Assembly: GCF_000317245.1 (NCBI RefSeq)
Contig: NZ_AJLJ01000186.1
Location: forward strand, 1 to 44,662
Reading direction: 5' to 3'
DNA: 44,662 nucleotides
Source of the DNA: Fischerella muscicola SAG 1427-1 = PCC 73103
Lineage (GTDB): Bacteria; Cyanobacteriota; Cyanobacteriia; Cyanobacteriales; Nostocaceae
This document shows positions 27,616 to 36,430 of the stretch, one piece after another (the first letter of the stretch is position 1; every line of letters starts with the position of its first letter). The notes below the pieces were generated by a model. It searched no databases, was not told the DNA's origin, and saw only the letters and a program-made list of their open reading frames with translations. Made by a program: the position numbers and the translations under genes.

Positions 27616-27648
27616 AGATCCCCGACTTCTTAAAGAAGTCGGGGATCT
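27616..27648. repeat. 33-bp dispersed palindrome, copy 8
   Basis: AGATCCCCGACTTCTTAAAG plus its complementary arm, 21 bp upstream of the cofG start. It would form a hairpin in any leader reaching that far. Confidence 0.85.
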
Positions 27649-27821
27649 TACCTCTCAATTTTCAATTTATTTGTGGTATCGATGGTTGCCTTTTAAAACA
27701 TAATTTACAAATCGATAAATTTATATTTACCTGATTTTTCCTCATTCTTACGGTAGATACTTGAAGTAACTATAGTCAGATTAAATAAAATTAGCCATAT
27801 AGGTATACGGGCAGTGCCTTC

Positions 27822-30800
27822 ATGAAGCGTGATCAAAGGGGCAAATTTATCAAAAATTGGGATAGTGAGCCGAAACAGCCAGTTAACCTATCGCTGACTA
27901 AAACAGCTTGGCAAATTCTCAAACAGCAAGCTAACAAACAGGGTATTTCCCGTTCGGAACTAGTAGAACATTACGCTCGTAGTTTGGTGTCTGAGTTATG
28001 TGACGATCAACTCAGCAATTATCAGCAAGAAGAGGAGACACCACAATCAGATAACAGTAGATTAGCTGAACTACATCAAGCTAATGCAGATCTGCAAGAG
28101 ACGATTCTTGAACAGCAACAAACAATTCAAGCTTTGCAGTTATCGTGTGAGTCAAACTTTGAGCGCCAACATTTAGAAACAGAACTCCGACGCCGAGAGC
28201 AACAGTTCAAGACTTTGGCTGAAAATGCACCTGACATCATTGCTCGCTTTGATCAAAACTTGCGCCACGTTTATGTGAGTCCGTCCGTGGAACGATCAAC
28301 AGGTTTACCTGCTAGCGCCTATATTGGCAAAACTCATGATGAAATGGGAGTCCCACAAGAGGTTTGCAGGCTCTGGCAAAACTATATGCGAGCAAGTTTT
28401 GTGAGTGGACAAGAGTGTCGATTTGAATTTGATTTTCCCGCACCAGATGGAATTCGTTATTACCAAACTCGAATGATGCCTGAATTTGCCAGTGATGGTT
28501 CGGTAGAATCTTTGTTGGGCATCACACGGGATGTCACCGATTATAAACGGGTTGAGTTGGCATTGCGCCAAAGTGAAGAGCGTTGGCGATTGGCACTTGC
28601 TGCGGCTCAAATGATTGTTTGGGAAATAGATCTGAAAAGTCAATGGGTGGTTTGCTCTGAACTAGCAAATGCTATTTGGGGAATCCAATCTGGATCAAAT
28701 GATGAGTTTATTAATATTGTTCACCGAGATGATCGAGAGTATTTTACCGAAACCAGGATTCGCGCGATCGCTGGCGAAGTTCCCTATATCCTGGAATATC
28801 GGGTAGTGAGTCCCGATGGTAAAATTCGCTGGCTTAATAGTCAAGGTAAAGTTTATCACAATTGGGAAGGTGAGCCAGAGCGAGTCATTGGAGTGTCAGT
28901 TGATATTAGCGATCGCAAACAAGCCGAAGAGTTAATGCGTCATTCTACCAGGCGATCGCAAACACTAGCCCAAATCGGTCAAGCATTTGCTGAGAACATT
29001 TTAGAATTTGAGAGTTTGCTAGAAATGATTAGCAAACGCATTACTGAACTAATTGGGGACGGTTGTACTATTCGTCTACTCTCTGAGGATGGTCAGTGGT
29101 TAAATGCAGCTGCAATCCATCACATTGATCCAGATATAAATGCTTTTGTGTCTGATTTGTTGAATGCTGTTCCCCAGCCTGCTAAAGACGGATTATATGC
29201 ACGAGTCCTGGAAACCGGACAACCACTGCTCATCCCGATTATCTCTCCAGAGGAACTTCAGCCTTTTGTTCAGCCAGCATACCAATCCTATCGGCAACAC
29301 TTTGAGATCCATAGTATTTTGCTTGTTCCCCTCAGAGCCAGAGGTCACGTAATTGGTACAATTGGTGTCTCACGCAATCACCCCGGAAATCCCTATACTT
29401 TAAACGAGCAAAACTTTCTGCAAGACTTAGCAGACCGAGCAGCTTTAGCTATTACCAACGCCCAACTTTATCAACAAGCAGAACAAGCACGCCAACAAGC
29501 CGAACAAACTGCTGATCGTACTGCTCGTCTTCAGTCGGTTACGGCTGCTCTTTCGGAATCACTCACACCAACTCAAGTAGCAGAAGTGATTTCGGAACAA
29601 AGTATAGCTGTTCTCAATGCTGCTGCTGTTCTGGTGGCAATAGTATGTGAAAATAACACCGAACTGGAAATCATTCACTCTGTTGGTTTTCAATCACATC
29701 TGGTCAAAACATGGCATCGGTTTCCCATTGCATCATCAAATCCTCTGTCAGATGCGGTCCGGACTGGACAACCAGTTTGGGAAGAGTCGAGAGAGAAGCG
29801 AATGGCTCGCTATCCTCACCTTGCAGATGCTTATGCTGGCTATAGTTATGCTGCTTGGATTTCCTTACCCTTGATGATCGAGGGTCGCGCAGTGGGAGGA
29901 ATTTCCCTCTGCTTTAGTCAATATTTCGTCCTGAGCGAAGATGATCACGCCTTTATCTTGGCTTTATTGCAACAAGCTGCCGGGGCGATCGCTCGTGCTA
30001 AACTTTACGAAGCCGAAAAACAAGCCAGAGCCACAGCCGAAGCTGCCAACCGGACAAAAGACGAATTTCTTGCAGTCCTCTCTCACGAACTGCGAACACC
30101 CCTAAATCCAATTCTAGGCTGGGCTAAATTGCTACGAAGCGGCAAACTCAATGCCAACAAAACAGCACTTGCGCTCGAGACGATTGAACGCAATACTAAG
30201 TTACAAGTGCAACTGATTGAAGACTTGCTCGATATTTCTCGCATTTTACAAGGAAAGCTGAGTTTAAATTCTTGTCCTGTTGATCTAAAATCGACCATCA
30301 AAGCAGCGATTGAAACAGTACGTTTGGCAGCCGAAGCCAAAGCCATTCAAATTCAAACTAGCTTTGCATCGGATGTGGGGAATGTTTTAGGTGATACAGC
30401 TCGTTTGCAGCAGGTTGTCTGGAACTTGCTGACAAATGCAGTTAAATTCACTCCCAGAGGAGGAAAGGTCGAAGTTAGATTAGAGACAAGTGATTTATCT
30501 ACTCAAATTCAAGTTAAAGATAATGGCAAAGGTATCAATTCTGAATTTTTGCCCTATGTCTTTGATTACTTTCGTCAAGCTGATAGTAGTATCACTCGCA
30601 CTTTTGGCGGTTTAGGACTGGGACTAGCAATTGTCCGGCACATTGTTGAACTACATGGAGGAACTGTCACTGCTGCGAGTCCTGGAGAAGGACAAGGAGC
30701 CACTTTTACAGTTAGGCTACCGCTTTTACCAGTGCAAACTTCCACACCACAGGAGGAAGTAGTGACTCAAGATACACTGACTTTACAAGGAATTGAAATT

Positions 30801-31169
30801 CTCGCGGTAGATGACGAAGTTGACAATTTAGAATTAGTCGCTTTCATCCTCGAACAAGCAGGTGCTGTCGTTTTCTCCGCAACTTCTGCACAAGAGGCGC
30901 TACAAATATTCCATCAAACTAAACCCGACATCTTGCTTGCTGATATTGGTATGCCTGAAATCGACGGCTATACTTTGTTACGTCAGATTAGAACGATGTC
31001 ACCAGAACAAGGCGGTGAGATTCCAGCGATCGCTCTAACAGCCTATGCTGGAGAGATGAATCAACAGCAAGCTTTGCAAATAGGATTTCAGTTGCATATT
31101 TCCAAACCTGTTGAACCAGAAGAATTAATTGAAGCGATCGCTCAAACTGTGAAGCAAGTTAGTTTATAA
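27822..31169 (+). CDS. Hybrid histidine kinase with N-terminal RHH-like segment
   Basis: 1115 aa, no membrane segment. Residues 20-58 (VNLSLTKTAWQILKQQANKQ, then GISRSELVEHYARSL) have the strand-helix-helix pattern of ribbon-helix-helix DNA-binding domains. A coiled coil leads to two PAS domains (about 130-250 and 255-370, ending GVSVDISDRKQAEELM). Two GAF domains follow (about 385-560 and 575-735). HisKA carries FLAVLSHELRTPLNPI with His755. ATPase motifs are NLLTNAVKFTPRGG, DNGKGI and FGGLGLGLAI. The C-terminal receiver has VDDEVDN, Asp1041 in LADIGMPEIDG, and SKPVEPEEL. It is cytoplasmic and senses soluble or intracellular signals. No response-regulator gene is adjacent. Confidence 0.93.
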   Translation: MKRDQRGKFIKNWDSEPKQPVNLSLTKTAWQILKQQANKQGISRSELVEHYARSLVSELCDDQLSNYQQEEETPQSDNSRLAELHQANADLQETILEQQQTIQALQLSCESNFERQHLETELRRREQQFKTLAENAPDIIARFDQNLRHVYVSPSVERSTGLPASAYIGKTHDEMGVPQEVCRLWQNYMRASFVSGQECRFEFDFPAPDGIRYYQTRMMPEFASDGSVESLLGITRDVTDYKRVELALRQSEERWRLALAAAQMIVWEIDLKSQWVVCSELANAIWGIQSGSNDEFINIVHRDDREYFTETRIRAIAGEVPYILEYRVVSPDGKIRWLNSQGKVYHNWEGEPERVIGVSVDISDRKQAEELMRHSTRRSQTLAQIGQAFAENILEFESLLEMISKRITELIGDGCTIRLLSEDGQWLNAAAIHHIDPDINAFVSDLLNAVPQPAKDGLYARVLETGQPLLIPIISPEELQPFVQPAYQSYRQHFEIHSILLVPLRARGHVIGTIGVSRNHPGNPYTLNEQNFLQDLADRAALAITNAQLYQQAEQARQQAEQTADRTARLQSVTAALSESLTPTQVAEVISEQSIAVLNAAAVLVAIVCENNTELEIIHSVGFQSHLVKTWHRFPIASSNPLSDAVRTGQPVWEESREKRMARYPHLADAYAGYSYAAWISLPLMIEGRAVGGISLCFSQYFVLSEDDHAFILALLQQAAGAIARAKLYEAEKQARATAEAANRTKDEFLAVLSHELRTPLNPILGWAKLLRSGKLNANKTALALETIERNTKLQVQLIEDLLDISRILQGKLSLNSCPVDLKSTIKAAIETVRLAAEAKAIQIQTSFASDVGNVLGDTARLQQVVWNLLTNAVKFTPRGGKVEVRLETSDLSTQIQVKDNGKGINSEFLPYVFDYFRQADSSITRTFGGLGLGLAIVRHIVELHGGTVTAASPGEGQGATFTVRLPLLPVQTSTPQEEVVTQDTLTLQGIEILAVDDEVDNLELVAFILEQAGAVVFSATSAQEALQIFHQTKPDILLADIGMPEIDGYTLLRQIRTMSPEQGGEIPAIALTAYAGEMNQQQALQIGFQLHISKPVEPEELIEAIAQTVKQVSL

Positions 31170-31382
31170 AAAATTGTATCTCTACAAAAATTAGGTTTTA
31201 GAAATTGAATACAGATTGTAGTGATAGTACGAAATGTATTTTTGTTTTGTTGTAGTTATATAATTTAGGCTATTTCTTATTGATATGATAACAAATTTAT
31301 CATCTATCTAAAGATAGATTCATATAGACTTTAAAAAATAACTAGTTCATACTATATAAAGTAGTAATAAAAAATTAATCTT

Positions 31383-32213
31383 GTGATAGTAGAAATTCAA
31401 ACTCTTTTTTCTGCTGTTAAACCTGCTATGACTTTAACCATGAAAATAGCAGAGTTGTTGGGAATAATAGAATCAATTGACAGCAAGTTAGATTCGTTAA
31501 GATATGAAATAGAGCAACTAAAAAATGTTGAATTGGCTGCTGGTATTCGCTTTCTCAAACAAGCGGAAAATGCGGCTGACGTAGATAGTTATTTAAATCA
31601 TGCTCTACTTTGTTTTAATAAAGCAGTTTCTTTTGAAAAAATCAAAGTAACAAAAAACACAATAAATGCTTATTTAGGATTGGCAACTTGTCATTATTTG
31701 AAGAAAGACGTAATTAATGCAGGAAAAACTTTAATAGAACTAGCTGGACTAGATATAAATATTTTTATTGAAAAAGAATTTAAAAGTTACTCCTGGGATC
31801 TAAGAGCAAACTTAGAGGCAGCGGGAAAATTACATCGACAAGGAAATCTTTTCAACCCTTTAACCTTATATTCCCAACATTTACCACAAGTAAAACAACT
31901 TAGGTTCAACCTAGACAAAGGAAGAAAAGATTACCTTCGAGCTTTGAATAATTTTAATAAAAATACTTCTTCATCAGAATTATTAAAAAAAAAGTTAGAG
32001 GCTAGTGAAAACTTAGTAACTTCTTATCAAGCATTTGAAGTGTATTCAAAAAATTTTTTAAATAATATTAACGACTTTTTAGAGATACAAAAACAGGCTT
32101 TTGATATTGGAGAAAAATTATTAAGTAATAGGAATAACTATATTATCTGTAATTGCGGTTATCGTAACTTTGTTACTAACATATACTGTGGTGGATGTGG
32201 GAATCCCCTCTGA
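31383..32213 (+). CDS. Helical protein with C-terminal zinc ribbon
   Basis: 276 aa, family not recognised. It starts with GTG; ATG codons at internal residues 16 and 20 are alternatives. Residues 22-60 form a coiled coil (IIESIDSKLDSLRYEIEQLK), then comes a mostly helical, weakly TPR-like region (LNHALLCFNKAVSFEK; AYLGLATCHYLKKDVINAGK). The last 25 residues hold two Cys pairs (CNCGY ... YCGGCG), a zinc-ribbon knuckle set. The stop codon lies 4 bp before an inverted repeat (32218-32232). The composition is more AT-rich than the neighbouring kinase. Confidence 0.7.
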   Translation: MIVEIQTLFSAVKPAMTLTMKIAELLGIIESIDSKLDSLRYEIEQLKNVELAAGIRFLKQAENAADVDSYLNHALLCFNKAVSFEKIKVTKNTINAYLGLATCHYLKKDVINAGKTLIELAGLDINIFIEKEFKSYSWDLRANLEAAGKLHRQGNLFNPLTLYSQHLPQVKQLRFNLDKGRKDYLRALNNFNKNTSSSELLKKKLEASENLVTSYQAFEVYSKNFLNNINDFLEIQKQAFDIGEKLLSNRNNYIICNCGYRNFVTNIYCGGCGNPL

Positions 32214-32217
32214 CGGG

Positions 32218-32433
32218 GCGACTAGAAGTCGCGGCTATACAAACTAATACCGATTCAAAAAATGTTTGCAACACATTCAGAATATAAGACGCGATATATC
32301 GCGTCTCTACAAAATTTATCTGTCGCATTCTTTTTTCAAATTGGTATAAGTCCGCCGACGCGGACTAACGGAAAATCAAGGCTTTTAACCCGTGTAGTAG
32401 GGTTTTGTCTGTTTAGCTGCGACTTCTAGTCGC
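32218..32433. repeat. Element bounded by 15-bp perfect inverted repeats
   Basis: GCGACTAGAAGTCGC (32218-32232) and its exact complement (32419-32433) bound 216 bp. A GTCCGCCGACGCGGAC hairpin begins at 32350, directly after a nested MITE. The right arm contains the stop codon of the GAF gene. Confidence 0.65.
32245..32349. mobile_element. MITE-like element, copy 1
   Basis: About 105 bp. Ends TAATACCGATT... and ...AATTGGTATA are inverted repeats, and a GACGCGATATATCGCGTC hairpin lies in the middle. The right end (CATTCTTTTTTCAAATTGG) is the reverse complement of the left end of the 36212-36315 copy, so the two lie in opposite orientation. There is no transposase; it could move only in trans. 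Confidence 0.7.
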
Positions 32434-32965
32434 TAGATGCAAAAACTTGAATGTAAGCAACTGCCAAGGGTGTGAGTTTGGTTTCAAGTTGAGTAATCAC
32501 GGCGCGATCAAATATTGACCAAACTCGCTTTTGATCTAAAATTTCTGGTTGTAAAATACCCCATAATTGACCGTCTTGACACAAGTGAGCATGAATTAAT
32601 GCTCGGTGTCCAAAATGTTTGCGTTCAAATTCTTTGTTGACAACTTCTGGACTTGCAGTTTCCACATCTTCGACATAAACAGAAGGATCGGTTCGCAGTG
32701 CGGCTGCATATAAAGGATCTTCTTTTGGTAATGAATCTGGCTCTAATTTCCAGTCAGAGTCTAAAATTTCTGGAATCTCTTGATTGCGTCGCCAACAATA
32801 AGCAACTTTCCCAAACTTAGTTTCAGGATTTCTCAGAAAAAGGAAACAGCGATCGCATTGTAATACTTCCCCAAGCGCTGGAAGTAAGGCAGCAAATACA
32901 GAATCTGGCTCGTTATGTGTATCTAGAATGTGTTTTATCGGTTTAGGTAAAGTTAGATCAGTCAT
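32426..32965 (-). CDS. Single GAF-domain protein
   Basis: 179 aa. It reads as one GAF domain: FAALLPALGEVLQCDRCFLF, then LRNPETKFGKVAYCWRR, DPSVYVEDVETASPEVV and GQLWGILQPEI. GAF modules sense small ligands or redox state; cyanobacterial versions also bind bilins, and Cys residues near CDRCFLF might allow this, but no bilin motif is clear. There is no output domain, so it may act by protein contact. The C-terminus ASSD-stop is coded in the arm of an inverted repeat. It lies 89 bp downstream of the Hsp70-like gene on the same strand and may be co-transcribed. Confidence 0.8.
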   Translation of the reverse strand: MTDLTLPKPIKHILDTHNEPDSVFAALLPALGEVLQCDRCFLFLRNPETKFGKVAYCWRRNQEIPEILDSDWKLEPDSLPKEDPLYAAALRTDPSVYVEDVETASPEVVNKEFERKHFGHRALIHAHLCQDGQLWGILQPEILDQKRVWSIFDRAVITQLETKLTPLAVAYIQVFASSD

Positions 32966-33054
32966 TGAAAAACAAATTATTTTGTTGCATATTTTCGCAA
33001 CTATTTGTGATTAAAAACATCATTCCACCGATACAGATAAAAATTAGCTTAATA

Positions 33055-34977
33055 TTATTGAATTAAAATAACTGCCTCTTGAACCTTTGTAGCAAGAGCT
33101 TTCTGCAAACCTTGCTCAACTTTGCCAATTAATTGCTCAAAAGCTTCTTGATTTGCTATCAGTTGTTCTTGCAACACTTTCTCTAACTCTGGCTGAATTT
33201 GCTTACAAATATCATTGATTTTCTTGTCATTTAAAAAACTAGGACGCATCCAACCGGGAACATCGACATTTGTCTTGATTGCTTCTTTAACACCCTGACG
33301 ATTTAATTCCATGCCTGCTGCCATCACCGAAGCGCCATATACTAAAGCAATCGGCCAGGTAAAGTGTCCGGTGAGGATAAGAGTAATGATGCTGGCGAGA
33401 GTACCTCCACCAATTACCACATTAATGATAAATGCAACTGTTTCAGCCAGGATTGCATCACCGATGCGTAAGTCTGGGTTGACAAAAGCTGGATCAATCC
33501 CTTCCTCAAACCTTAAACTGCTTCTGGGTATATGAAACTGACGACAAATCGGATCGGTTTCTGTGGCTAAATCTGGTTGAATTTTCTGATTAAACCAACT
33601 AATGCATTGATGATTGATGATTTGTTGAGCGCGATCGCTTTTTAACCATTGTTCTGCTCTATCCTTCATAGATATTTCCAAATCAGCCAAAGTTCGGATT
33701 TGGTTTTTTTGCCAATCCTTAATACTGGTTATGACAGCACTTTCAATCAAATTATCTGCTAGTGGCTTGGTTAATAATTCGACTAACTCAGGAATATGTC
33801 TCTCAATCAAATTTTTCAGCTTTTGTGATTCAAATAATTTATTGACTTCTTGTCTGAAAGCAGATGCACGCAAATCCCATCTTCCGACTCGCGCCAAACC
33901 CAAAGCAATACATCGTTCTGGTTCTGGGTCAGGACGCAGCAGGGTTTGGGGTTCAGGAAAAATTTCCTGACAAATTTGATGGGTAAACTGCATCCGAGAC
34001 GCACCACCAGTCATCAGTAAAAGTTGCGGCACAATATTTTGTTGATTTAGCTTTTGTTTTGCTTCATTGACTGCGGCGCAAAATGATTGCATCCAACTAT
34101 TTTGCCCCAGTTCAGATAAAGGTTGGTTCAAGATTTCCTCCATCATCAATTTGTTGACTTGGGGAATGAAATAAATCTGTTCATTGATCGACTCAAAGCC
34201 ACGAGCAAAAGATTGAGAATCACTGTATAGTTGTTCGTTAGAAAAATAATTTTCTTTGGCTTTGCGACAAGCAAGTTCACAACGAGCTTGATGGTGTGGG
34301 TATTCATGAAATACTTTTTCGAGTAACGCTTTTTGCTCGTGTTTTGCGAGAGTTCGTTCAAAAATAGCGCGATCAATTAAAGACGCTCCTAAAGCATTAC
34401 TACCAAAATCTACAGGAATTTCATGTAAGCTTTTAACTAAAGTAAAATCAGTAGTAGAAGAACCAATATCAACAATTAGTACCGATGATTTCAGTTTTTC
34501 ATACTCCAATTTTCCGGCTTCTTTGGCTTGCATAAAAGCAGCCCGTGATTCTGGTACAACATACAATTGGGAAATGCCAGCTGTTTGTAGTAGCTTTTGA
34601 TATTCTTTGCGATCGCTCATTGACCATCCAGAAGGACAACCAACATAAAAATAGCTATTTTCTCCACCCTCAATTTGTTTGCTTGCTTGCAAAAGACGGT
34701 AGTAGGTGGCAACAAAAGTACTAATTGTTTTCCTATAATTTAGATCATGATTTGGTTTTTGCTTAAAAGAGATTTCTAGTTGAGTCACGCCTGCTTGGAT
34801 TAATGCTTGTTCTCCCACAAGATAACCAAGCTCGGGATGCCAACCAAGAGCCGTAATTTGGTTTTTCTTATTATTAATTTCCAACATTTGGGGAGGTTCA
34901 ATACTCTCCACAATGGCTTTGGCAACAGCCGTTTCACCATGTCCCAAATCAAAACCTATTGTTTCTAAAATTTCCAT
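33055..34977 (-). CDS. Membrane-anchored Hsp70/actin-like ATPase
   Basis: 640 aa from MEILETIGFDLGHGETAVAK. A longer frame (to 35121) starts inside a pyrimidine-rich repeat and is rejected. Actin-fold motifs are present: phosphate-1 IGFDLGHGET, phosphate-2 SSVLIVDIGSSTTDFTLVKS, and the adenosine motif LLLMTGGASRMQF. The region after about 370 is helical and unlike the DnaK substrate domain. Near 500-555 there is a hydrophobic hairpin (AILAETVAFIINVVIGGGTL, then ASIITLILTG and WPIALVYGASVMAAG) that should insert in a membrane. Gene order with the membrane protein upstream suggests a two-protein complex. Function is unknown; it is not DnaK or ParM by layout. Confidence 0.8.
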   Translation of the reverse strand: MEILETIGFDLGHGETAVAKAIVESIEPPQMLEINNKKNQITALGWHPELGYLVGEQALIQAGVTQLEISFKQKPNHDLNYRKTISTFVATYYRLLQASKQIEGGENSYFYVGCPSGWSMSDRKEYQKLLQTAGISQLYVVPESRAAFMQAKEAGKLEYEKLKSSVLIVDIGSSTTDFTLVKSLHEIPVDFGSNALGASLIDRAIFERTLAKHEQKALLEKVFHEYPHHQARCELACRKAKENYFSNEQLYSDSQSFARGFESINEQIYFIPQVNKLMMEEILNQPLSELGQNSWMQSFCAAVNEAKQKLNQQNIVPQLLLMTGGASRMQFTHQICQEIFPEPQTLLRPDPEPERCIALGLARVGRWDLRASAFRQEVNKLFESQKLKNLIERHIPELVELLTKPLADNLIESAVITSIKDWQKNQIRTLADLEISMKDRAEQWLKSDRAQQIINHQCISWFNQKIQPDLATETDPICRQFHIPRSSLRFEEGIDPAFVNPDLRIGDAILAETVAFIINVVIGGGTLASIITLILTGHFTWPIALVYGASVMAAGMELNRQGVKEAIKTNVDVPGWMRPSFLNDKKINDICKQIQPELEKVLQEQLIANQEAFEQLIGKVEQGLQKALATKVQEAVILIQ

Positions 34978-35033
34978 ATTTTTATCTATTCTTAGGTAAC
35001 TCCAAAAACTCCTGCAACTAATATAAATTTTTC

Positions 35034-35092
35034 CCCTTGTCTCCCTTATCTCCCTTGTCCTCCTTGTCCCCCTTTTCTCCCCTGTCTCCCTA
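35034..35092. repeat. Degenerate CCTTGTCTC pyrimidine repeat
   Basis: About six loose copies of a 9-bp CCTTGTCTC/CCCTTATCT unit. It supplies the stop codon of the upstream minus-strand gene and is related to the exact array at 39534-39596. Confidence 0.65.
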
Positions 35093-35998
35093 TTCTCTAG
35101 CCTGGGAATAGGCTGGTTCAATTACCCGACCACGTCTGAGCAAGCGATCGCCCTTGAGCAAAGCAGGTGTAATAGTCACAAAATCCTTAGTGTCGGGGTC
35201 AATACTTGGCTCAAAATCAAAATATTCGCGATCGCTCTTGGGGTCTTTTGGTTGGTAAATTTGAGTACGAATTCCTTGCTCCATTAAAATCTGGGGCAAA
35301 AGTTTAGTTAATTCCAGCATCATTTGGGGTTTATCTAGAAATGATGCGCCTATAAGTCTTTGCAGAAAATTTAATAGTTCTGGTAGTTCTTCAATTGCGC
35401 GATCGTCTAAAGATTGATTCCCTTGTTCAACTCTAGCGACTGCTAAGTCTATTGTGTTGAGAGCATCACCCAGATTATCTAAAAGAATTTTGCTATCAAT
35501 TTTTAGCACCGATTGAGGTAATTCTTTTAACTCAGCAAAATTTGAATTATTTTCCTGTTTATCTTTATCGAGTTGCAAGACAACTTCTAATCCTATTAGC
35601 ACAGAAGCGAGCAAAATACCCATCCACGCTCCAGGGCTAGTTTCTGTTAGATAAAATAACCAAGCTAATATACCTACATAAAGAAGTGTCTTCAGCAGTT
35701 TCAGGATTAATCTGTTAGGAGACAACTTGGTAATTTGGTTAGTAACTTGCTTTGACTCTGGGAGAGTGACTTGAATCTGGTTAGCAGCTGTGAGAGTAGC
35801 GATCGACTGGCGCAATGCATCCAAGAAAAAAGCAGCCGAACGTACTTGAGCCATATTTAGCTCACCTATATAAATTTTTTCCAGATGATCAATTCGGTTT
35901 TGCACCAACTTCACCACCTGCTCAACATTAGTCACCTTGTCAATCTCAGTTTGGAGTTGCTGACGTTCTTCGTTAAAAAGTGTAAATAGTTTTTTCAT
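35090..35998 (-). CDS. Membrane protein, partner of the Hsp70-like ATPase
   Basis: 302 aa from MKKLFTLFNEERQQLQTEID; another in-frame ATG lies five codons upstream. A coiled-coil N-terminus (10-75) precedes two membrane helices (about 102-118 LLKTLLYVGILAWLFYL, and SPGAWMGILLASVLIGLEVV). The C-terminal half is soluble (LPQSVLKIDSKILLDNLGDA and onward). The family is not recognised. It lies 112 bp upstream of the Hsp70-like gene in the same direction, so a shared operon is likely. The last codons, SQARE-stop, are next to the pyrimidine repeat. Confidence 0.7.
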   Translation of the reverse strand: MKKLFTLFNEERQQLQTEIDKVTNVEQVVKLVQNRIDHLEKIYIGELNMAQVRSAAFFLDALRQSIATLTAANQIQVTLPESKQVTNQITKLSPNRLILKLLKTLLYVGILAWLFYLTETSPGAWMGILLASVLIGLEVVLQLDKDKQENNSNFAELKELPQSVLKIDSKILLDNLGDALNTIDLAVARVEQGNQSLDDRAIEELPELLNFLQRLIGASFLDKPQMMLELTKLLPQILMEQGIRTQIYQPKDPKSDREYFDFEPSIDPDTKDFVTITPALLKGDRLLRRGRVIEPAYSQARE

Positions 35999-36430
35999 TA
36001 TTAATATTAACAAACCATAAAGAGCATATATAGTAATCCTAAATTAGTTGTGGAAATTGAGAGGGGTAGATCCCCAACTTATACCCTCCGGAAAGCCACC
36101 CTACGGGTGTCTACAAGAAGTTGGAGAGTTGGTTGTTCACAAATAAAAATTCCCCCTTCCCTACCAGCTAAGAAGGGACTAGGGGGTGAGGTCAAGCGAT
36201 CATTTTTTAGCTAATACCAATTTGAAAAAAGAATGTGACAGACCATATTGTAGAGACGCGATGAATCGCGTCTTGAACCAAAGATGTGTTCCAATCATTA
36301 ATTGAATTGGTATAAGTACAAAATTGCATAAATTCATGACGAAAATTTGGTACCAAGACTCTGCGTTCCTCTGCGTTTACCTTTGCGTCCTTCTGCGTTT
36401 TAAATCACTACGAATTAATGCAAAGCTGTC
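35999..36430. other. Repeat-rich spacer
   Basis: No gene. It contains a distant GATCCCCAACTT-type palindrome relative near 36068, a CCCCCTTCCCTA/TAGGGGG hairpin near 36151-36186, a MITE (separate entry), and a CTCTGCGTTCCTCTGCG tract (36360-36400), which is a common cyanobacterial interspersed sequence. Confidence 0.55.
36212..36315. mobile_element. MITE-like element, copy 2
   Basis: About 104 bp. TAATACCAATTTGAAAAAAG at the left matches, as reverse complement, the right end of copy 1. The right end reads AATTGAATTGGTATA. The centre holds GTAGAGACGCGATGAATCGC. The inverted ends are about 11 bp long. Confidence 0.72.

Noticed and set aside
27596..27658. Longer CofG N-terminus
   Set aside because: It would be coded by the 33-bp palindrome; the family starts at the MNIITYSP methionine.
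34978..35121. Longer N-terminus of the Hsp70-like ATPase
   Set aside because: It is coded by a pyrimidine-rich repeat and precedes the conserved phosphate-1 motif with Arg-rich low-complexity sequence.
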